Part shown: positions 22,341 to 33,364 of the stretch, one piece after another | Position numbering within the stretch: the stretch's first letter is position 1 | How the letters are laid out: every line of letters begins with the position of its first letter | Source of the DNA: Erodium maritimum | Lineage: Eukaryota > Streptophyta > Magnoliopsida > Geraniales > Geraniaceae | Direction: 5' to 3' | DNA: 64,000 nucleotides | NCBI GenBank assembly: GCA_963921825.1 | Contig: OY997588.1 | Span: 58,288,803 to 58,352,802, forward strand | Program-made: the position numbers and the translations under genes | Notes under the pieces: generated by a model | Told to the model about the DNA's origin: nothing | What the model saw: the letters and a program-made list of their open reading frames with translations, nothing else | Databases searched by the model: none

Positions 22341-22560
22341 CAAGTACCTGAAGAATATGGTGTTGGGTTTGGCAATGTTGAATATCATAATCATGTATGT
22401 GATGATTTTTCTAAGATGTAGACGATATTTATAAAAATTCTATAGTTTTTGTTATGAGTTCATTTTAAAAGCTTGGATGCTGCAATATAAATGACATATT
22501 TGTTCAAATTGAATTATTGTTTAAACTTCTTGAGTCCTTTGTTAGATTATTATATTTATT
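22341..22560. other. Residual host or unknown sequence between solo LTR 2 and the copia element
   Basis: A short AT-rich segment. Removing the solo LTR and one TSD joins TTCAATTAATTAG, a splice-acceptor-like string, to CTTCCAAGTACCTGAAGAAT and a hydrophobic open frame that stops after about 30 codons. That may be chance. No protein family recognised. Confidence 0.3.
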
Positions 22561-22860
22561 CGCACATAGATGTCTCCATTAGATTATTGTTTTTGGTTTA
22601 TAATAATTAGATTATGACCATCTTTTTTGGGTTATTTTATCAATTGATATTTTTCCCTTTCATCAAACATTGTTAAAAACACATTAATATGAGACGTTTT
22701 TTTTTCTAAAAATGTCATTGACTTAGCGTTGATCTTATATTAACACCTTTTTAACGATTGTTATTGTTGTTAGCCTCAGTGCCCGTAGTCCGATCGTAAA
22801 TGTCCAATTGTAATTATCATCGTTGGCAATATAGATAAAGCGGTTTTTATATTACTTAAG
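22561..22860 (+). repeat. Duplicated 3' internal segment ahead of LTR 1
   Basis: Near-identical to 29570-29869; the only obvious differences are near 22596-22602 (GGTTTATAAT versus GTTTTGTAAT). It begins at CGCACATAGATG, inside the RNase H coding remnant. This is not expected 5' of a simple insertion. Confidence 0.85.
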
Positions 22861-24523
22861 TGTTGGAGTAATATGTCGTGTGTGTTTCCGATCTATGCCC
22901 ACCATGCGAATAGAACCATATATCAGGATGGATCACACTCGATGAGGTACCTAGTCAATAGTCTTCGCTGGAAGCGACTAGTATGAGATATGACTCTTGA
23001 TGGCTTACGTTCTATTAGCCATAGGAAAGGGTTCCGGAGTCTGATCATAAACATCATGTGGGACATGATGTTGGACGACCCGACCTGAATATGTTCCATA
23101 GATTAAGTCATGAACATGTTCAGAGTCGTAGCTTGTCAGGTATCCTTAGACCGAGGAGTCTATATGATTGCTATGCAGTAAACAACCAAGTTTGACCTGA
23201 AAGCCCAATGTTGCACCGTGACTGGGCTTCCATAACGGCCAGGATTGGCTTGGGGAATGACTGCATGAGTGACATGATAGACGGCTAAGGGATTTATCCC
23301 TCATACTACGGTATGGGAAAGATATCTGGTTCACGGCCGCTTGATCGAGAGTGACTGACAAGAAAGCATGGCCATGCACATGATACTGGGTATCATAAGG
23401 TCAGTCATCTCACATATCAAGGAACATGGATTGAGGTTAGTAAGGATGACGACTCTATGCCTTATCTCAATCTGGATATCGGTGATAAAGGGATAATGAC
23501 AAGGACGACTGAAAGGTCCGAATCGACAGGGCGCGATTCGTTATGCAGGGTCGGGCAATACTGAGTCTCGTCAGTCGCCACTTTGGTAAGATCAAGTAAA
23601 ATGGGATTTTACGTTGATCTTACCGACATGCACAGACCTAAGGGTCACACCGACAGTTTGATACTCGATAAGAACATGACGAACCTGAGTTGGAGGGAAT
23701 TGTGGCGGGGATCGCCATAGTGGACCGGCTAGCATATTAGGCTCGGCATGGGCTCTCTTGGAGAGGCCCATGGCCGGCCCATATAGGCTAGGCCCAACAA
23801 GGACTCAAGTCATTAGATGACTATTAGTCTTGTTGACCAAAATTGGGTGGCACCTAATTTCCACTAAACTAATAAACTAGGTTGTTTATTAGCTCCACCT
23901 AGCATCTTGGCATGGACACTTGTCTTAAGTAGAGAGTTAAGTGATTCCACTTAACTAAGCATGCAAGATAGGTTGGAGAAGATAACATGCAAGTGTAGAG
24001 AATGAGAGAGAGAGTCTTCTTCTTCTTCCTCTACCTTGGCCAAACCCCATCCAAGCTTCAAGGTTGGTCTTTTCATGTTCTTGAGTCATCAAACTCAAGA
24101 ACTACGTTGGCTTTGATTCCGTTAAGGATACGTAGGCGTCCAAGGGGCTCAAGCCATTCAAAGTTGGGTGTTATTGAACCAATTTCGGACAAGTAGAGGG
24201 TGCTGATTTTCAGCACAGTTTTGTCCGACCAGTCACATTGAGGAGCTCGATCGGAGGTTCATCCGATGTCCGATTAAGCTGATTTTTGGAGTGAACGTTC
24301 TCCACATATGGGACTTCAATCTGACCAAAGGGATTTGAGTTTCAACGGTTCTTTTGCGAGATACACGAGCTGCAAGATGAGGCACTAGCAAAGGTGATGT
24401 GCTCAAACCTTTGTTGAATTTTCAGACTTGTTTTTCATATCTGGTAGATTCATCTCGATTTTCTCGTGGTTAATCTTCCGCTGCATCTTGTGTTTAACAT
24501 GTCCATGACATCGAGACCCAACA
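22861..24523 (+). repeat. Copia 5' LTR (1,663 bp)
   Basis: TGTTGGAGTAATATG...CGAGACCCAACA, followed by GTGGTATCAGAGC. It includes CTTCCGCTGCATC near the 3' end. The open frames inside it are repeated identically in LTR 2 and are not genes. Confidence 0.85.
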
Positions 24524-24524
24524 G

Positions 24525-24536
24525 TGGTATCAGAGC
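24525..24536 (+). promoter_or_regulatory. Primer-binding site, initiator tRNA-Met type
   Basis: TGGTATCAGAGC one base after the LTR end, the canonical minus-strand priming site of plant copia elements. Confidence 0.85.
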
Positions 24537-26170
24537 TTGGCTACCAACGGGAAAAACAAGAGCTGAAATTTTAAGTTTTGGTGCTGGAAATTTTGAAGTG
24601 CTTGCTGGTTTTTTATTGAAAGTGCTTAAATATGCATGTTAGCTTCTTAATTTCATGTTTGTGCATATATGGATGTATGCTTGATTGATAACATGATTTA
24701 ATTTCTTGCCTGTGGATATTATGCATGAAATTGGTGATTTTCGAAATCAAATCAAATCTGATTTTTTTGGACAAAGTTTAATTTTTGGGGTCACGAGACC
24801 GGGACTCTCGGGGAGCCGATCCCGTGACCGGATGGGGTTCCGTTGGACGGAGCTAGGCCGAGTCGTGACTATTGGATAGTCGGAACGCCGGGGCTAAACC
24901 ATTTGGGAATTGTGACGAGTTTGGAACCGTCATGATGAACCACAAAATTAAACGTTCTGAAAATTCATTTTTGAAACCGGTTTCGATAAACCGTGTAATA
25001 ATTTTCGAAACTTGGAAGCTAACTAAAATCAGTCATATCTCGGTGTTTGATAACACGCTGTTTGATAACACGCTGTATGATGTGATGATTTATGCATGGT
25101 GCACGTTACTAAGCCCCGGGTAGTTTTATCGCTTTTCTCGGACTGCGTGCGAATAGTGTTAGCGTGTAACTATTCTTTTAAAGGTGTGGTCGTCGTACCA
25201 CTTGTTTGTAATAATTATTATTTCCCGACCTGCGAGTCGTGTATTTTATTGTAACCGTTTTGCCGGCTTGGAGACCAAGGAGCTCAAGAGGCGAGTGGGA
25301 GACCGCAGGAAACGGCTTGGAGCAGATGGACATCAAGGGGCGAGTGGGAGGTCCACGTTGCCGGCTTGAAGTCAAGATTGCTCAAGACCGGGTTGGGAAT
25401 AATTTAGGGGGCTTTGACGTGCACGTCTTTATGCTTGATGCTTGGTTTAAATTTTGCATGATTGTATGGTTAGAATGCATGCTTAGATTTAAATTTTCAA
25501 GCAAATCACCTCACATGCAAAGATAAAATTGGTTTTAATCGTTTGCTTGTGAATCCTTGAACCGTCTTTACATTGGATGTAGTAGACGAGTTCGAAGGAA
25601 CAACTACATTGGATGTAGTTGGAGACGTCATTACATTTGGAATGGAGTTGACGTTCTCGTTGCATCAATGATGTGCCAATCGTTCAAACACGACAAGACA
25701 ACTAAAAACGGGTCATGTCAGATACCTCCCAGTTTATCAACAACTTCCTACTTCCTCGACCTATGGGTGTCGTGCGCCTTAGCGGAGCATCCATAGGAAG
25801 GCGTTGTAGTAAGTTTGGTCAGCATATGTGGGTGTCGTGCGCCTTAACGGAGCACCTACATAGTGACAGGCCATCGTTGAAAACTGGTGGACCCGACTAC
25901 GATTCTCAGCCAGAGGTTGAGCTAGGGTATCAGATAGGGTAAACCGTGTACTCAAGTACATACCCTAGCCAAGAGTCACATTGGATGTGATCGGATGGAG
26001 TCCGGCCTACATAGCTCGGTTGAGTGGTGAGCCTCAGTTCAGCTCAATCGAGTGAATCAAGGTTCTTGGTTCAAGATTCTATAGGTTTAGAATTGCCTGT
26101 CGGTGTTTGAACTCGATCTTCTTAATTTATTCAGTTTACTGATTAAATTCACTTTGTCGTGTAGATCAAA
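24537..26170 (+). other. Long untranslated leader of the copia element
   Basis: About 1.6 kb between the PBS and the gag start, with no conserved domain. It includes repeated ACATTGGATGTAGT and GGGTGTCGTGCGCCTTA..GGAGCA motifs (25570-25860) that look like short degenerate repeats. Confidence 0.55.
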
Positions 26171-29100
26171 ATGGCTAACACATCAGCAAACACTGATAGT
26201 TTGTCATTGAAAACCATACTTGACGGGGTCAAGCTTAATGGGACAAACTATCTGGACTGGTACAGAGTTTTGAGGATAGTCCTCAAACTCTAAACGCAAA
26301 AGGACATATCCTTGAAAGGCTATCCCTTATGTCCAGAAAATGAAGGGGCATCTTGAACATCTTAATTGACTGGGTCTTAAGATAGTGTCGGAGATAGAAA
26401 CAGACATAGGTCTGCGCTCGCTTCCTCGTGTGTATGATGAGTTCATCGTGAGCTATCATATGCACGATATGGACAAGACCAAGTCAGAGTTACATGGCAC
26501 GTTTGTAACTGCTGAGAAGAATATCAGGGATCTAGGATCCAAAGATATTCTGATGGTCAGAAAGGGATCCAGTTTCGGGTGGGAAACTGGTGGTGGCAAG
26601 GGCAAGGCCCTTGTGCACTTGGCGAGAAAGATGAGACACACGATCGCTCCTAACCCTCCAAGGACCGGGGGTCCTCAAGGAAGGCTAAGGAGGATAAGAT
26701 TGTCTGCTTCTACTGCCAGAAGCCTGATCATTGGATTCGGAATTGCGGGAAAAACCAGAATGATCTAAAGAAGGGTAGTGGGACTGCGCCATCTTTAGGT
26801 ATTAACCAAATAGAGCTACATCTCGCTATTTCCAAAGATTCATGGGTATTGGATACCAAGGGTGAATCTCACATACGCACTAACGTGTAGTGGTTGGAAG
26901 GTAGGAGATGATTGGAGAAGAACAAATTGGACCTCAGAGTGGACAACAAGTAAGGGTTGTAGCGACTGTTGTAGGATCCATGGGTCTTCATCATCCAAAT
27001 AGCCTTGTTATGTTTTGAACAATATATTGCATACCTATTAGGATCATTATATTTGTATCCGTGTTAGACACCGAAGGATATAATATGGATATTGGAAATT
27101 GGATTTTCAATATTCTATGCAATGATATGTTTAAACAAACATGGTGGGAGGATTGTACATATTGGATATGGTGAAAATGCCTCAAGCTCTATTTAAAAAG
27201 TTGATACTAAAAGGTCTAAATCCGATAATTTGGACCATACTTTGTTAAGGCACTGTCATTTAGGTCTCATAATCAAGAAACGCATATCAGCACTTCACAA
27301 GTGCGGACATTGAGGTCCATTCGAATTTCATTCGAATAATAAATGAAAGGCTTGTTTGTTGAGTAAAATGACTAAAGTGCCCTTCATCGATCGCGGTGAA
27401 AGGGCGGATTATTGGAATGATACACTCGGATGTGTAGACCAATAAGTTCGCTTGCCATGAGGGGTTTTGGCTACTTTGTCACAATTACTGATGGTTGTAG
27501 TAAATGTGATTATGTCTATTCGATCAGACATAAGTCTAAAACTTTTGATAAATTCAAAGAGTTCAAGACTGAAGTAGAAAACCAGCTCGAGAAAAGTATT
27601 AAGGCTCTTCGATTGGATCGAGGAGGAGAATACTTAACTACAGAGTTTTTAGATCATCTAAAGAGAGAATGGGATCCTTCGGAATGGACTCCTCCCGGGA
27701 CACCTTAGTTGAGAGGTGTAGCTGAACGGAGAAATCAGACATTATTGGACAATGGTATGATCCATGGTCAGTTGGACTGATCTCCCTATCTCTTTCTGGG
27801 GTTATGCTCTGGAGACGGCCGTATTCATTTTGAATCGGGCTCCTACGAAGGCTGTGGAAGGGACACCATTTGGGAAATGGCACGGGGGAGGCCCGTTTTG
27901 TCCTTCCTAAAGATTTGGGGTTGCGAGGTTTATGTGAAGCGGTTAGTTCACAGTAAGCTCGAACCAGGATCTGATAAATGCACCTTCGTGGGGTATCCCA
28001 AGGAAACAAGGGGATACTACTTCTACAAACCCAGTGAGAACATGGTGTTCGTCACTCGGATGGGGTCTTTGTGCAAAGGGAATTTGTTTTCAAAGACGTC
28101 AGTGGGAGGAATGTACATCTAGAGGGAGTTCAAGATGGTACAAATGCCTCTGAACCACATGACAACCCAGTAGAGGAGCCTGAAGTGGTCGTAGAGCAAG
28201 AACCAATTCCCATAACAATTCCTAAAGGTCCAAGGCAACCTGAAAGATTAGTCACTCACCCTAGAGATATGGTTGTTTTGTATCTGGAGGTGACAGTGAG
28301 CTAATGGTGGATCGTGAGGATCCAGCCACCTTTTCAGGAAGCCGTGAATGGGTCCGACTCCGAGTTATGGCTGGGAGCCATAAGGGAGGAAATGCAATCC
28401 ATGTCGGATAACCAAGTCTGGGAACTGGTTAATCCCATTGATGGTGTGAGGACCATCGGATGCAAATAGATCTTCAAGGTGAAGATGGACATGGATGGCA
28501 AGCCTCTGACCTACAAAGCCCGACTGGTTGCAAAAGGTTATAGGCAGATCCTGTGGATTGACTATGAGGAAACCTTCTTACCAGTGGCAATGGTCAAATC
28601 TATCTAGATTCTTCTTGACATGGTCTCGTATCTTGATTACGAGATATGGCAAGTGGATGTCAAAACCGCTTTTAAACGAGAATCTGACTGAGGACGTTTT
28701 ATGTCCCAGCCCGAAGGTTTTGACGATCCGAAGAATAAGGGATAGATTTATAAGTTGTTAAAATCCATTTGTGGTTTGAAACAAGCTTCTCGGAGTTGAA
28801 AATCTTAGTTTTGATGAAGTTGTAATTGGATTCGGCTTTGTCAAGAACGAAGATAACCCTTGCGTTTACAAGAAGGCTAGTGGGAGTAAGATTGCCTTTC
28901 TGGTGCTTTATGTCGATGACATACTATTTTATCGGAATCGACGTCCCTGTTTTAAACGAGACCAAAAGCTTGGAGGGGACGTGTTTCACGATGGACTTAG
29001 GCGAGTCTGCTTATATCTTATGGATTAAGATATATAGAGATCGCACCAAGAGGGTCTTAGGATTAAGTCAGAGCACCTATGTGAACAATGCATTGAGTAG

Positions 29101-29600
29101 GTTCTCAATGCTCGATTCAAAGAAAAGATTCTTACCCGCTCGTCATGGCATTAATCTCAGCAAGACTCAGTGTCTTAAAAACACCTGATGAGCTGAAAAG
29201 GATGATGCGAATCCCATGCGCCTGGGAGGGGTAGGATCGATCATATATGCCATGACATATACAAGACTGGATGTCTTGTATGCCTTGTGTTCTACCAGCA
29301 GACATCAGTCTGACCCTTGGGGAAAGATGATGTTGAACTAGTCGCCAAAGGATATGTTGACGCTAGTTTCCAAACAGATTAAGACGACTTTAGAAGTCAG
29401 TCAGGACATCTGTTTACGCTGATTGACGGTGCTTTCAGTTGGAAGAGCATGAAGCAAGATACCGTCGATGACTCCACGACAGAGGCCGAGTACATAGCGG
29501 CTGCAGGGGCAGCCAAGCAGGCTATATGGATTTGGAAATTCATGGCAGGGTTAGGCGTAATTAAAAACCCGCACATAGATGTCTCCATTAGATTATTGTT
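26171..29600 (+). pseudogene. Degenerate copia gag-pol
   Basis: Gag begins at the ATG at 26171 (MANTSANTDSLSLK, then LNGTNYLDWYRVLRI) and meets a stop after about 40 codons. A CCHC knuckle CFYCQKPDHWIRNC lies at about 26703-26744. The protease motif is altered (WVLDTKGESHI instead of a DTG/DSG-containing site). The integrase parts are a HCHLG zinc-binding remnant, then DGCSKCDYVYSIRHKSKTFD and LDRGGEYLTTEF (27430-27660). RT shows IREEMQSMSDNQVWELV, KARLVAKGY, DVKTAF, a GLKQASRS-type block and LYVDDILF (28910). RNase H has AEYIAAAGAAKQAIW (29490) and ends abruptly before its last conserved third. Many stops and frameshifts; not functional. Confidence 0.85.
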
Positions 29601-29869
29601 TTTGTTTTGTAATAATTAGATTATGACCATCTTTTTTGGGTTATTTTATCAATTGATATTTTTCCCTTTCATCAAACATTGTTAAAAACACATTAATATG
29701 AGACGTTTTTTTTTCTAAAAATGTCATTGACTTAGCGTTGATCTTATATTAACACCTTTTTAACGATTGTTATTGTTGTTAGCCTCAGTGCCCGTAGTCC
29801 GATCGTAAATGTCCAATTGTAATTATCATCGTTGGCAATATAGATAAAGCGGTTTTTATATTACTTAAG

Positions 29870-31532
29870 TGTTGGAGTAATATGTCGTGTGTGTTTCCGA
29901 TCTATGCCCACCATGCGAATAGAACCATATATCAGGATGGATCACACTCGATGAGGTACCTAGTCAATAGTCTTCGCTGGAAGCGACTAGTATGAGATAT
30001 GACTCTTGATGGCTTACGTTCTATTAGCCATAGGAAAGGGTTCCGGAGTCTGATCATAAACATCATGTGGGACATGATGTTGGACGACCCGACCTGAATA
30101 TGTTCCATAGATTAAGTCATGAACATGTTCAGAGTCGTAGCTTGTCAGGTATCCTTAGACCGAGGAGTCTATATGATTGCTATGCAGTAAACAACCAAGT
30201 TTGACCTGAAAGCCCAATGTTGCACCGTGACTGGGCTTCCATAACGGCCAGGATTGGCTTGGGGAATGACTGCATGAGTGACATGATAGACGGCTAAGGG
30301 ATTTATCCCTCATACTACGGTATGGGAAAGATATCTGGTTCACGGCCGCTTGATCGAGAGTGACTGACAAGAAAGCATGGCCATGCACATGATACTGGGT
30401 ATCATAAGGTCAGTCATCTCACATATCAAGGAACATGGATTGAGGTTAATAAGGATGACGACTCTATGCCTTATCTCAATCTGGATATCGGTGATAAAGG
30501 GATAATGACAAGGACGACTGAAAGGTCCGAATCGACAGGGCGCGATTCGTTATGCAGGGTCGGGCAATACTGAGTCTCGTCAGTCGCCACTTTGGTAAGA
30601 TCAAGTAAAATGGGATTTTACGTTGATCTTACCGACATGCATAGACCTAAGGGTCACACCGACAGTTTGATACTCGATAAGAACATGACGAACCTGAGTT
30701 GGAGGGAATTGTGGCGGGGATCGCCATAGTGGACCGGCTAGCATATTAGGCTCGGCATGGGCTCTCTTGGAGAGGCCCATGGCCGGCCCATATAGGCTAG
30801 GCCCAACAAGGACTCAAGTCATTAGATGACTATTAGTCTTGTTGACCAAAATTGGGTGGCACCTAATTTCCACTAAACTAATAAACTAGGTTGTTTATTA
30901 GCTCCACCTAGCATCTTGGCATGGACACTTGTCTTAAGTAGAGAGTTAAGTGATTCCACTTAACTAAGCATGCAAGATAGGTTGGAGAAGATAACATGCA
31001 AGTGTAGAGAATGAGAGAGAGAGTCTTCTTCTTCTTCCTCTACCTTGGCCAAACCCCATCCAAGCTTCAAGGTTGGTCTTTTCATGTTCTTGAGTCATCA
31101 AACTCAAGAACTACGTTAGCTTTGATTCCGTTAAGGATACGTAGGCGTCCAAGGGGCTCAAGCCATTCAAAGTTGGGTGTTATTGAACCAATTTCGGACA
31201 AGTAGAGGGTGCTGATTTTCAGCACAGTTTTGTCCGACCAGTCACTTTGAGGAGCTCGATCGGAGGTTCATCCGATGTCCGATTAAGCTGATTTTTGGAG
31301 TGAACGTTCTCCACATATGGGACTTCAATCTGACCAAAGGGATTTGAGTTTCAACGGTTCGTTTGCGAGATACACGAGCTGCAAGATGAGGCACTAGCAA
31401 AGGTGATGTGCTCAAACCTTTGTTGAATTTTCAGACTTGTTTTTCATATCTGGTAGATTCATCTCGATTTTCTCGTGGTTAATCTTCCGCTGCATCTTGT
31501 GTTTAACATGTCCACGACATCGAGACCCAACA
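29870..31532 (+). repeat. Copia 3' LTR (1,663 bp)
   Basis: Same boundaries and length as LTR 1. Differences seen include GTTAATAAGG for GTTAGTAAGG and CCACGACAT for CCATGACAT. Directly followed by the next element's flank at 31533. Confidence 0.85.
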
Positions 31533-31548
31533 TTTGTATTATAGTAAA

Positions 31549-31698
31549 TATTGGATTGTAATTTTGTGCCTTGTTTATTGATTCATGTACAGTATATATC
31601 AACACTTACAGATGAGGTAAAGGGAATTCAAACAATACAAAATATACTATCTAGAGTTTGATTTCATTCAAACTCTTTTGATAATCTTATCACTAACA
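31549..31698 (-). repeat. 3' LTR of the minus-strand copia
   Basis: About 150 bp, closely matching 36537-36685 with several substitutions and small indels. Abuts a polypurine tract at 31699-31707. Confidence 0.8.
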
Positions 31699-32535
31699 TG
31701 CCCCCACAGTCTGAGCAGGAGGTTCTCGGACGTTCAGGTTGGACCAAAAATCGAGAAACAAAACTCGGGGTAGACCTTTGGTGAAGACGTATGCACGCTG
31801 AGAGCGGGAGGGGACCTGTAGAACACCGACATGACCTTTGGCAACCTTCTCTCGAAAAAAATGTATGTCAAGTTCGATATGTTTGGTGCGTTGGTGTTGC
31901 ATCGGATTGTCGTATAGGTAGATGGCGCTGATATTTTCACAATATATACCAGCGTAGCTCGTGAAACAGGGCAATGGAGCTCAAGGAGAAGGTTGCGAAT
32001 CCAGTAGGATTAAGACACTACATTGGCCACTCAGCAATGCTCTGCCTTGGTGCTGGACCGAGATAACGTCGGTTGGCGCTTGGAAGACCAAGAGACCATG
32101 TTGTCATCCAAAAACACACAAAAACCTGAGGTGGATCGACGTGTGTCAGGACACCCAGCCCAATCAGCATCTGTATATGTAACAAGATCGGACCCAGGCG
32201 AGGAGTAGAGATGAAGACCTAGATGACGCGTGCCCTGAGATATCGAATGATACGCTTGAGCGCTGCCATGTGACGGATACAGGGATCATGCATATGAAGA
32301 CAAATATGTTGCACCACATAGGATATATTAGGATGAGTAAATGTGAGATACTAAAGCGCCCCTGCAAGACTACGGTAGAGAGTAGGATCCTCAAACGTAT
32401 GACTATCAGAGGAGCTGAGTTTGCCCTGAGTGTCAACTGGTGTGGCCGAAGGAGAGCAGGTCGTCATACCAGCACGATCAATAATATCGCCAGTGTATTT
32501 CTGCTGAGACAGAAACATACCACCAGAGTGTCAAG

Positions 32536-33364
32536 AGGGATGGCAACGGGGTGGGTTTGGGGTGGGTTTTATGATACCCAACCCCGACCCGATCTCCAAA
32601 TATTTTCCTCATCCCCGCCACGAACCCGACCTTGCCCCGATGAGCCTCCGCCTCGGCCTAAACTTGTTCGGGTCAGGGATTCCCCGACCCGCCCCGCACC
32701 AATTCTCTCTCGAAAAGAATTTGTGAGGACTTAATAATTATTAAACTAATAAGACCCAGAAAATTGGATCAATAAAAATAATTTACTACTAGTTCAATAT
32801 ATAGAGCCCATGTAAGTATGGATTCAACGGTAGAACTTTTAGAAAAAATATGAGTTAGAACCAAAAAGATGAATCTCATTTTATAGAGACAAGAAGAGGT
32901 GATTTTGTATACTGTGAGCGGTGTGGGACTTTGGCAGGTGTTTGGAATAAAATCAGAATTATTTGATTATATTGTAAAAACAGACTAGGAACCATAAGTT
33001 GTTCGTAGTTGAGTTGGTAATTTGGCTTAGCTATTTACAAGAGTCTTGGATTCGAGTCCCACTTATTGCACTGTTAATTTTACCATATATACGCTACATA
33101 CATTATATTTATATATTACTAACATGAAGATAACATCAAATGGTCTTGTGTTCGAACCATGCTCCAGGTTTTTTTGAGTAAGACTGGAGGAGTAGCTTGT
33201 GGGCTTGTACTGTACTTGGGCGGGTTCGGGGCGGGGCCTATCAATCCCGACCCCGGTCAACGCCCCGATCCCCGACCCGAATGTGAATATACCCGATCTG
33301 AACCCGCCCCGATCGGGTCAGGATCACCGGGTCCCCATCGGGGCCGAGTCAAATTGCCATCCCT
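32536..33364. mobile_element. hAT-like nonautonomous element inside the copia RT
   Basis: Terminal inverted repeats AGGGATGGCAA (32536) and TTGCCATCCCT (ends 33364) bound 829 bp. The ends are rich in GGGTTTGGGG/CCCCGACCCG motifs like the hAT at 17302. It splits the copia RT between the ...GIVVTR block and the FLSQQKY block. The expected 8-bp TSD is not exact (GTGTCAAG versus AGTCGGGT), so hAT is likely but unproven. Confidence 0.6.
33003..33072 (+). repeat. tRNA-like (SINE promoter-like) segment
   Basis: TAGTTGAGTTGGT resembles a pol III A box, and GGATTCGAGTCCC about 35 bp later resembles a B box. It sits inside the hAT-like element. A related GTGTTCGAACCATGC lies at 33148-33164. It is not a functional tRNA gene: no acceptor-stem pairing was found. 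Confidence 0.45.

Larger units (their letters stand above)
22561..31532 (+). mobile_element. Ty1/copia element with 1,663-bp LTRs and a duplicated 3' internal end
   Basis: The LTRs are 22861-24523 and 29870-31532, the same length and offset by exactly 7,009 bp throughout. By eye only about half a dozen single-base differences were seen. A PBS (TGGTATCAGAGC, 24525-24536) follows LTR 1. The internal region carries gag, protease, integrase, RT and RNase H remnants in copia order, all frame-broken. The 300 bp in front of LTR 1 (22561-22860) duplicate the 300 bp in front of LTR 2 (29570-29869), including the end of the RNase H coding remnant, so the unit is [3' internal end-LTR]-[internal-LTR]. 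No flanking target-site duplication was found. Confidence 0.85.

Noticed and set aside
23146-24196. 77- and 64-codon frames that recur at 30155-30388 and 31011-31205
   Set aside because: They recur only because they lie in the two LTRs. No start context or domain.
22571-24523. Alternative longer LTR starting at TGTCTCCATT
   Set aside because: The shared sequence extends 10 bp left of that TG into an RNase H coding remnant, and the start at 22861 (TGTTGGAG) is the usual copia terminus.
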